A DNA stretch of 10,749 nt, taken from assembly GCA_963808125.1 (NCBI GenBank), contig CAWEEP010000029.1, forward strand, positions 1 through 10,749, in the 5' to 3' direction. The notes beneath the pieces were generated by a model. The model was given only the letters and a program-made list of their open reading frames with translations. It searched no databases and was not told the origin of the DNA. The stretch comes from CAWEEP01 sp963808125. GTDB lineage: Bacteria > Chloroflexota > Dormibacteria > Aeolococcales > Aeolococcaceae. Positions 7,140 to 10,749 of this stretch are shown in pieces; the first letter of the stretch is position 1, and each line of letters starts with the position of its first letter. Position numbers and translations under genes: made by a program.

Positions 7140-8470
7140 GGCAGGGGCGCCTCCATGCGCAGCCGGATGGCGCGCTCATGTCCGAGTAGGCCCTCGCTCC
7201 TGGCGAGGATGCAGGCGACGGGTGCGAGGGCGTCGAACTCCTCGGCGGAGAGATCCACCACCGACGGCCAGCGCTGGAAGTCCGCGACGGAGAGCGGGCC
7301 GCGATAGCGGCCGGCGCCGCCGGTGGGCAGGGTGTGGTTGGGGCCGGCGACGTAGTCGCCCATGGAGACGGGCGACCTCCGCCCCACGAAGATGGCGCCG
7401 GCGGTGTGGGGACGGTCGCGCAGCGCCTCGGCGGCGGCGCCCTGCAGCGACAGGTGCTCGGCGGCGAACTCGTCGGCGAGAACGCAGGCGGCATCGAGGG
7501 ACTCGGTGACGATGACGGCGCCGTGGCGTCCGGCGGCGCTGGCGATGATGCCGCCGCGGGTGGCCGCCGACGCCTCCTGGACAAAGGCGGCACTCACCTG
7601 ATGGGCCAGAAGGGGCGAGTCGGTGAGGCAGACCGCCCAGGCGAGGGGGTCGTGCTCCAACTGGGAGACCAGGTCGGCGGCAATGCATCGAGGATCCGCG
7701 TCGGCGGAGGCGATGACGAGGATCTCGGTGGGGCCCGCGACGCCGTCGATGCCGACCTCGCCGAAGACCGCCCGCTTGGCGAGGGTCACGAAGAGATTGC
7801 CGGGGCCGGTGATCTTGTCGACCCTGGGGATGCTCTCCGTGCCGTAGGCGAGGGCGCCGATGGCCTGCGCGCCGCCGATGGCGTGCACCTCGGTGACGCC
7901 CAGGTGGTGGGCGCAGGCGAGGACCAGCGGGTGCACCGAGCCGTCGGGCCCGGGCGGAGAGGTGATGGCGATCTCGCCGACCCCGGCGACCTGGGCCGGA
8001 ATAACGTTCATGAGCACGGTGCTGGGGTAGGCGGCGCGGCCTCCAGGGATGTAGCAGCCGGCCCGCCGCAGCGGCAGCGGCCGCAGGTGCGCCGACACCG
8101 TGCCCCGGATGGCGCCGTCCCGCTGGTGCTCGTGAATGACCCGTATGCGCCCCGCCGCGACGATGATGGCGTTGCGGACGCTGGGCTCGGTGGTCTCCCA
8201 CGCCAGCCGCATCGCACCGTCGGCGACGCGGGCGTCGTGCACCTCGACGCGGTCGAGACGCAGCGTCCAGCGACGCACCGCGGCGTCGCCGTCCTGCGCA
8301 ACCTCTTCGAGGATGGTCCGCACGACGTGGTCGGCACGCACCGGGAGCTCGAACCACTCGCCCAGGGGCCCGGCCATCTCCCCGTCGAGCATCGGCGCCG
8401 GAGTGCGGCGTTCGGCGCGTACCTGCGCCCGCCACTCATCCGGGGTCGGCCTGGGCAGCCCGCCGGTCAC
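7136..8470 (-). CDS. hisD: Histidinol dehydrogenase
   Basis: HisD carries out the last two NAD-dependent oxidations, L-histidinol to L-histidine. The 444-residue zinc enzyme shows GCYIPGGRAAYPSTVLMN (138-155), IGGAQAIGALAYGTESI (198-214), KITGPGN (219-225) and GVAGPTEILVIA (243-254). Predicted zinc ligands are Q270 and H273 (SQLEHDP), D372 (GDYVAGPNHTLPT) and H431 (LLGHERAIRLR). Catalytic residues are E338 and H339 (AAEHL), with H379 in the NHTLPT segment. The GTG start at 8470 overlaps the hisG stop as GTGA and has GGGAGG about 8 bases upstream. A longer open frame continues upstream through hisG and hisZ but is out of phase with both. The stop overlaps the hisB ATG. No hisC lies between hisD and hisB, where it is often found. 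Confidence 0.97.
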   Translation of the reverse strand: MTGGLPRPTPDEWRAQVRAERRTPAPMLDGEMAGPLGEWFELPVRADHVVRTILEEVAQDGDAAVRRWTLRLDRVEVHDARVADGAMRLAWETTEPSVRNAIIVAAGRIRVIHEHQRDGAIRGTVSAHLRPLPLRRAGCYIPGGRAAYPSTVLMNVIPAQVAGVGEIAITSPPGPDGSVHPLVLACAHHLGVTEVHAIGGAQAIGALAYGTESIPRVDKITGPGNLFVTLAKRAVFGEVGIDGVAGPTEILVIASADADPRCIAADLVSQLEHDPLAWAVCLTDSPLLAHQVSAAFVQEASAATRGGIIASAAGRHGAVIVTESLDAACVLADEFAAEHLSLQGAAAEALRDRPHTAGAIFVGRRSPVSMGDYVAGPNHTLPTGGAGRYRGPLSVADFQRWPSVVDLSAEEFDALAPVACILARSEGLLGHERAIRLRMEAPLP

Positions 8471-9147
8471 GCCCGCCCCCTCCCGGCGGGCGTCGCCCCG
8501 GGGATGGCGGGCTCGGCCGGGGCCACGGCACGGCGCAGCGCCGTGGCCAGCCGGTCGATGGCGTCGCCGCGGGTCTTCAGGGACGCCTGATTGACGATCA
8601 GCCGGGCGGTGGAACGTCCCGCCTCCGCCACCTCGACGAGGTGGTTGGCGGCGAGCGTCCGACCCGTGGCAGTGATGTCGACCACGCAGTCGGCCAGACC
8701 CATGGTGGGCGCCAGCTCCACCGAGCCGTGGAGCTTGATGAGCTCGGCGGCGACGCCCAGCGAATCGAAGAAACGTCGCGCCGCGATCGGGTACTTGGTG
8801 GCGACGCGCAGCGACCGGGGCCAGGCGCCGCCGGCCAGGGGGGATCCTTCCAGCGCGGCGAGGACAAGGCGGCAGCCGCCGAAGCGGAGGTCGACCAGTT
8901 CGTAGCAGTCGCGCGGCGACTCCCAGAGGACGTCCTTGCCGACGATGCCGGCGTCGCACGCCCCCATCTCCACGTAGACGGGGACGTCGGTGGGGCGCAC
9001 CTTGACCAGCGACTTGGCGCCGTCGACGACCCGGAGATTGCGGTCGAAGGCGTGCGGGTCGGCGTCCGCCACCCCAGCCTCGGTGAGCAGGCGGCAGGCG
9101 TCCTCGAAGAGGGCTCCTCCGGGGAGGGCGAGGCGCAGCGGGCTCAT
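8467..9147 (-). CDS. hisG: ATP phosphoribosyltransferase, short-form catalytic subunit
   Basis: HisG joins ATP and PRPP, the committed and feedback-controlled step of the pathway. The 226-residue protein is the short form: it ends after the two periplasmic-binding-like domains and lacks the C-terminal regulatory ACT-like domain, so it needs HisZ. Motifs are RLALPGGALFEDA (5-17), VRPTDVPVYVEMGACDAGIV (50-69), ATKYP (116-120), KLHGSVELAPTMGLAD (138-153) and the PRPP loop DCVVDITATGRTL (153-165). The last 20 residues are Pro/Ala-rich and poorly conserved in type. The ATG at 9147 overlaps the reconstructed hisZ TGA (ATGA), with GAGG upstream. As sequenced, the ATG is also in frame with the 5' part of hisZ, so gene callers may report one 642-residue HisZ-HisG protein. 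Confidence 0.95.
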   Translation of the reverse strand: MSPLRLALPGGALFEDACRLLTEAGVADADPHAFDRNLRVVDGAKSLVKVRPTDVPVYVEMGACDAGIVGKDVLWESPRDCYELVDLRFGGCRLVLAALEGSPLAGGAWPRSLRVATKYPIAARRFFDSLGVAAELIKLHGSVELAPTMGLADCVVDITATGRTLAANHLVEVAEAGRSTARLIVNQASLKTRGDAIDRLATALRRAVAPAEPAIPGATPAGRGRA

Positions 9148-10395
9148 CCCCTCGCCTCGTCCAGCGCGGCCAGGAGCGTGTCGATCCCCGTGCCATCCGT
9201 GTCGGGCAGCCGCCAGCGCAGCCCGCCGGGGCCGCCGGCGTGAGCCCACGCCGGGACGGCGCCGGCCGCCGAACTCGGTGGGTTCCAGATCGAGGGCCAC
9301 GGGATGCCCGGCGCGGCGGAGCCGGGCAGCGTACCCAACGGCGGCGGTGGCGCCGCGGACGGAGTAGCCGAGGCGGAGCGGGAGGCGCGGGGTGTCGTCG
9401 CCGGAACCGCGCATCAGGGCGTCGCAGCAGCGGTCGACGTGGAGGACGAAGCCGGTGGCCGGAGCCTCCAGCCCGAAGGCGCCGAGCAGCCGGTCGTAGC
9501 GGCCACCGCTGCCCAGCGGGAAGCCCACGTCGCCGCTGAACAGCTCGAAGGTGGGCCCGGTGTAGTAGTCCCAATCGCGCACGGCACCGAGGTCCAGGTG
9601 GGCACGATCGGTGATGCCGTGGCCGTCGAGGAGATCCCACAGGCGGGCGAGCTCCTCGATGACGGCGCGGGGCCGCGCGGCGGTGAGCCGCGCCGCCGCC
9701 ATCTCCAGGATCTCGCGGTCGCCCCGGAGAGTGGGAAAGGCGAGCAGCAGCGCCCGATCCGCGTCGGCGACCTCCGTCCCCTCCAGGGCGGCCTCGACGG
9801 CGACCAGGTCGCGGCGCCGAACCGCGCCGGCGACCAGCGCCCGCTGTTCGGGGCCGAGGTGCGCCTGGTCGAGGAGCGCGGGGATGAAGTCGGCGTGGCC
9901 GACGTCGATCTGGACGCCGCCCATCCCGGCTCGCTCCAGTGCGGCGGCGGCGACGGCGATGCACTCGGCGTCGGCCGCCAGCCCGGCATGGCCGATGAGC
10001 TCGCAGCCGGCCTGCATCGCCTCGCGGCGCCGCCCGCCGAGGGGGGGACGGTTGAAGAGCACGGGGCCGGAGTAGCAGAGGCGGAGCGGGAAGGGGCCGC
10101 CCTGGAGCTGGGTGGCGACCACCCGCGCGACGCTGACGGTGCGCTCACCCACGAGGGCGAGCAGGTCGCCGTCGGCGTCCATGAAGCGGAAGAGCTGGGT
10201 CTGGCTCCCCCCAGCCACCCCGGCGGCAACGGTCGAGAGCGGCTCGATCAGGGGGGTGGCGAGATAGGCGTAGCCCCACTCGGTAAAGGTGTCGACGAAG
10301 GCGTCGGCGACGGCACGCCGCCGTTCCGCCGACGGGCCGACCCAGTCGCTGAAACCCGGAGCCCTGCCCGGGGTGGGGCTCTGCACCTCGCTCAT
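9144..10395 (-). CDS. hisZ: ATP phosphoribosyltransferase regulatory subunit, with an apparent frameshift near its 3' end
   Basis: HisZ is a catalytically inactive paralogue of histidyl-tRNA synthetase that assembles with short-form HisG and carries histidine feedback control. The first ~370 residues are a clear HisRS-like core: RRRAVADAFVDTFTEWGY, then ALVGERTVSVARVVATQL where true synthetase-type cores read close to LRPEMT, LRLCYSGPVLF, EAMQAGCELIGHAG, VRDWDYYTGPTFELFSG, GSGGRYDRLLGAFG and PATGFVLHVDR. At about 9250-9288 the coding frame must shift +1. The downstream frame reads VPAWAHAGGPGG through to LLAALDEARG and stops at 9146-9144, overlapping the hisG ATG. With one base skipped the protein is about 416 residues. 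Unshifted, the frame continues into hisG through an Arg-rich linker. It starts at ATG 10395 with no Shine-Dalgarno sequence and may be leaderless. Confidence 0.85.
9250..9288 (-). other. Frameshift site in hisZ
   Basis: Upstream codons are in phase with the ATG at 10395. Downstream codons with strong G/C third positions are in phase with the TGA at 9146-9144, one base further along. The interval between DLE (about residue 371) and VPAW can hold the shift anywhere without meeting a stop. A one-base insertion, a two-base deletion, an assembly error or a +1 recoding event would all explain it. The stretch is rich in GGC/GCC repeats, which are error-prone in sequencing. Confidence 0.65.
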
Positions 10396-10404
10396 CTGGG
10401 CCGA

Positions 10405-10433
10405 AGTCTAGTGGCCCGGAACGCGACTCCACA
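10405..10433 (-). promoter_or_regulatory. Possible promoter of the his operon, near-leaderless
   Basis: TAGACT (10410-10405) fits a TANNNT -10 box. A start site about 7 bases downstream would fall only 2-4 bases before the hisZ ATG at 10395. No Shine-Dalgarno-like sequence lies in front of that ATG, which agrees with a leaderless or nearly leaderless message. The hexamer at 17-base spacing (TGTGGA, 10433-10428) is a poor -35. No T-box, leader peptide or attenuator fits in the 76-base gap. Confidence 0.3.
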
Positions 10434-10471
10434 GCCGCCACGCGCCCGTCGACAGGGTTGGGGGACGCGGC

Positions 10472-10749
10472 TCAGTACTGATCCTCGGGGCGCACGTCGC
10501 CGTCGCCGTCGTCGGGCTCGTCGCCGTCGACCTCCTCGAGAGGGGCTGTCTCCTCGGCGTCCACCTCCTCGGCGACGGCGAGCGGCTCCAGCTCCTCACC
10601 GGCCTCGGGAACGGTCCCGACGGCGTCGTCGTCCTCGTCGAAGTCGGTGGGCTCCTCGTCGTCGCGCTGGGCGAGCAGCGAGTCCTTGGCGTAGGGACGG
10701 AACTCCTCGCGCCGCTGGCGGCTGACCGGGACGCGTTCGATTTGGGTAA
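10472..10749 (-). CDS. C-terminal 91 residues of an unidentified protein with an acidic tail (5' end outside window)
   Basis: An open frame enters from the right edge and ends at TGA 10474-10472. The first ~28 residues are basic and ordered in look (IERVPVSRQRREEFRPYAKD). The last 63 contain about 30 Asp or Glu residues and end in VRPEDQY. Codon third positions are mostly G or C, which supports real coding. Both the strand and the position just upstream of hisZ are compatible with it preceding the operon, with a 76-base gap. I do not recognise the family. Low-complexity acidic tails like this occur on many nucleic-acid-associated and ribosome-associated proteins, so the tail does not identify it. 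Confidence 0.6.
   Translation of the reverse strand, partial: TQIERVPVSRQRREEFRPYAKDSLLAQRDDEEPTDFDEDDDAVGTVPEAGEELEPLAVAEEVDAEETAPLEEVDGDEPDDGDGDVRPEDQY

Noticed and set aside
7334..8590. A 418-codon plus-strand open frame
   Set aside because: It is antisense to hisD and part of hisG, both of which have full catalytic motifs on the other strand.
8467..10395. A single 642-residue HisZ-HisG fusion as the primary gene model
   Set aside because: The linker region has out-of-frame codon usage and composition, and the alternative frame supplies a sensible HisZ C-terminus with a stop overlapping the hisG ATG. It is kept as a possibility in the findings.
10433..10472. AGCCGC/GCGGCT inverted repeat as a terminator after the acidic-tail gene
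   Set aside because: The stem is only 6 bp with a 28-base loop and no U-tract, and is easily expected by chance at this GC content.
9304..10725. A 473-codon plus-strand open frame
   Set aside because: It is antisense to hisZ and the acidic-tail gene and ends in a low-complexity Arg/Pro stretch that mirrors the acidic tail. No domain is recognised.
1..10749. CRISPR arrays, tRNA or rRNA genes, insertion sequences, phage or defence genes
   Set aside because: No regularly spaced repeats, cloverleaf sequences, transposase motifs or terminal repeats were seen. Coding density by metabolic genes leaves no room for them.

Overview
The window is very GC-rich, and every gene I can support is on the minus strand, so transcription runs from high to low coordinates. 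The core is a compact histidine-biosynthesis operon in the order hisZ-hisG-hisD-hisB-hisH-hisA-hisF-hisI. It is followed without a break by a glycoside hydrolase family 15 enzyme and a galactokinase-type GHMP kinase. Most junctions are stop/start overlaps of 4 bases (ATGA or GTGA) or 1 base (TGATG). The whole run from about 10395 to 994 therefore looks like one translationally coupled transcription unit.

Layout from high to low coordinates. 10472-10749 is the 3' end of an unidentified gene with a strongly acidic C-terminus. A 76-base gap follows, with a possible leaderless promoter for the operon. 10395-3998 holds the eight his genes. 4001-994 holds the GH15 enzyme and the galactokinase. A 148-base gap (846-993) has a dyad-rich promoter candidate. 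845-30 encodes a protein with two tandem YbjQ/UPF0145 domains.

The his genes cover the first step (short-form HisG with its HisRS-like regulatory subunit HisZ), the PRA-cyclohydrolase, ProFAR isomerase and IGP synthase (HisH/HisF) steps, IGP dehydratase, and the final two oxidations (HisD). No PRA-pyrophosphohydrolase (hisE), histidinol-phosphate aminotransferase (hisC) or histidinol phosphatase is present here, so these must be encoded elsewhere or replaced. The GH15/galactokinase pair points to use of alpha-linked glucosides (trehalose, maltodextrin) and of galactose or a related sugar. Their link to histidine synthesis is only genomic coupling, as far as the sequence shows.

The most notable sequence-level anomaly is in hisZ. 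Its 3' end is in the +1 frame relative to the rest of the gene. As sequenced, hisZ reads straight into hisG as a 642-codon open frame through an Arg-rich, out-of-frame-looking linker. The alternative frame has normal codon bias, a plausible C-terminus and a stop that overlaps the hisG ATG.

Organism: a high-GC bacterium, probably a Terrabacteria lineage outside mainstream Actinomycetia, which usually have long-form HisG and no HisZ. A Dormibacterota- or Chloroflexota-like soil lineage would fit, but this is a low-confidence inference. I found no mobile element, CRISPR array, tRNA or rRNA, and no convincing new multi-gene system. The window is mainly housekeeping with some unusual details.
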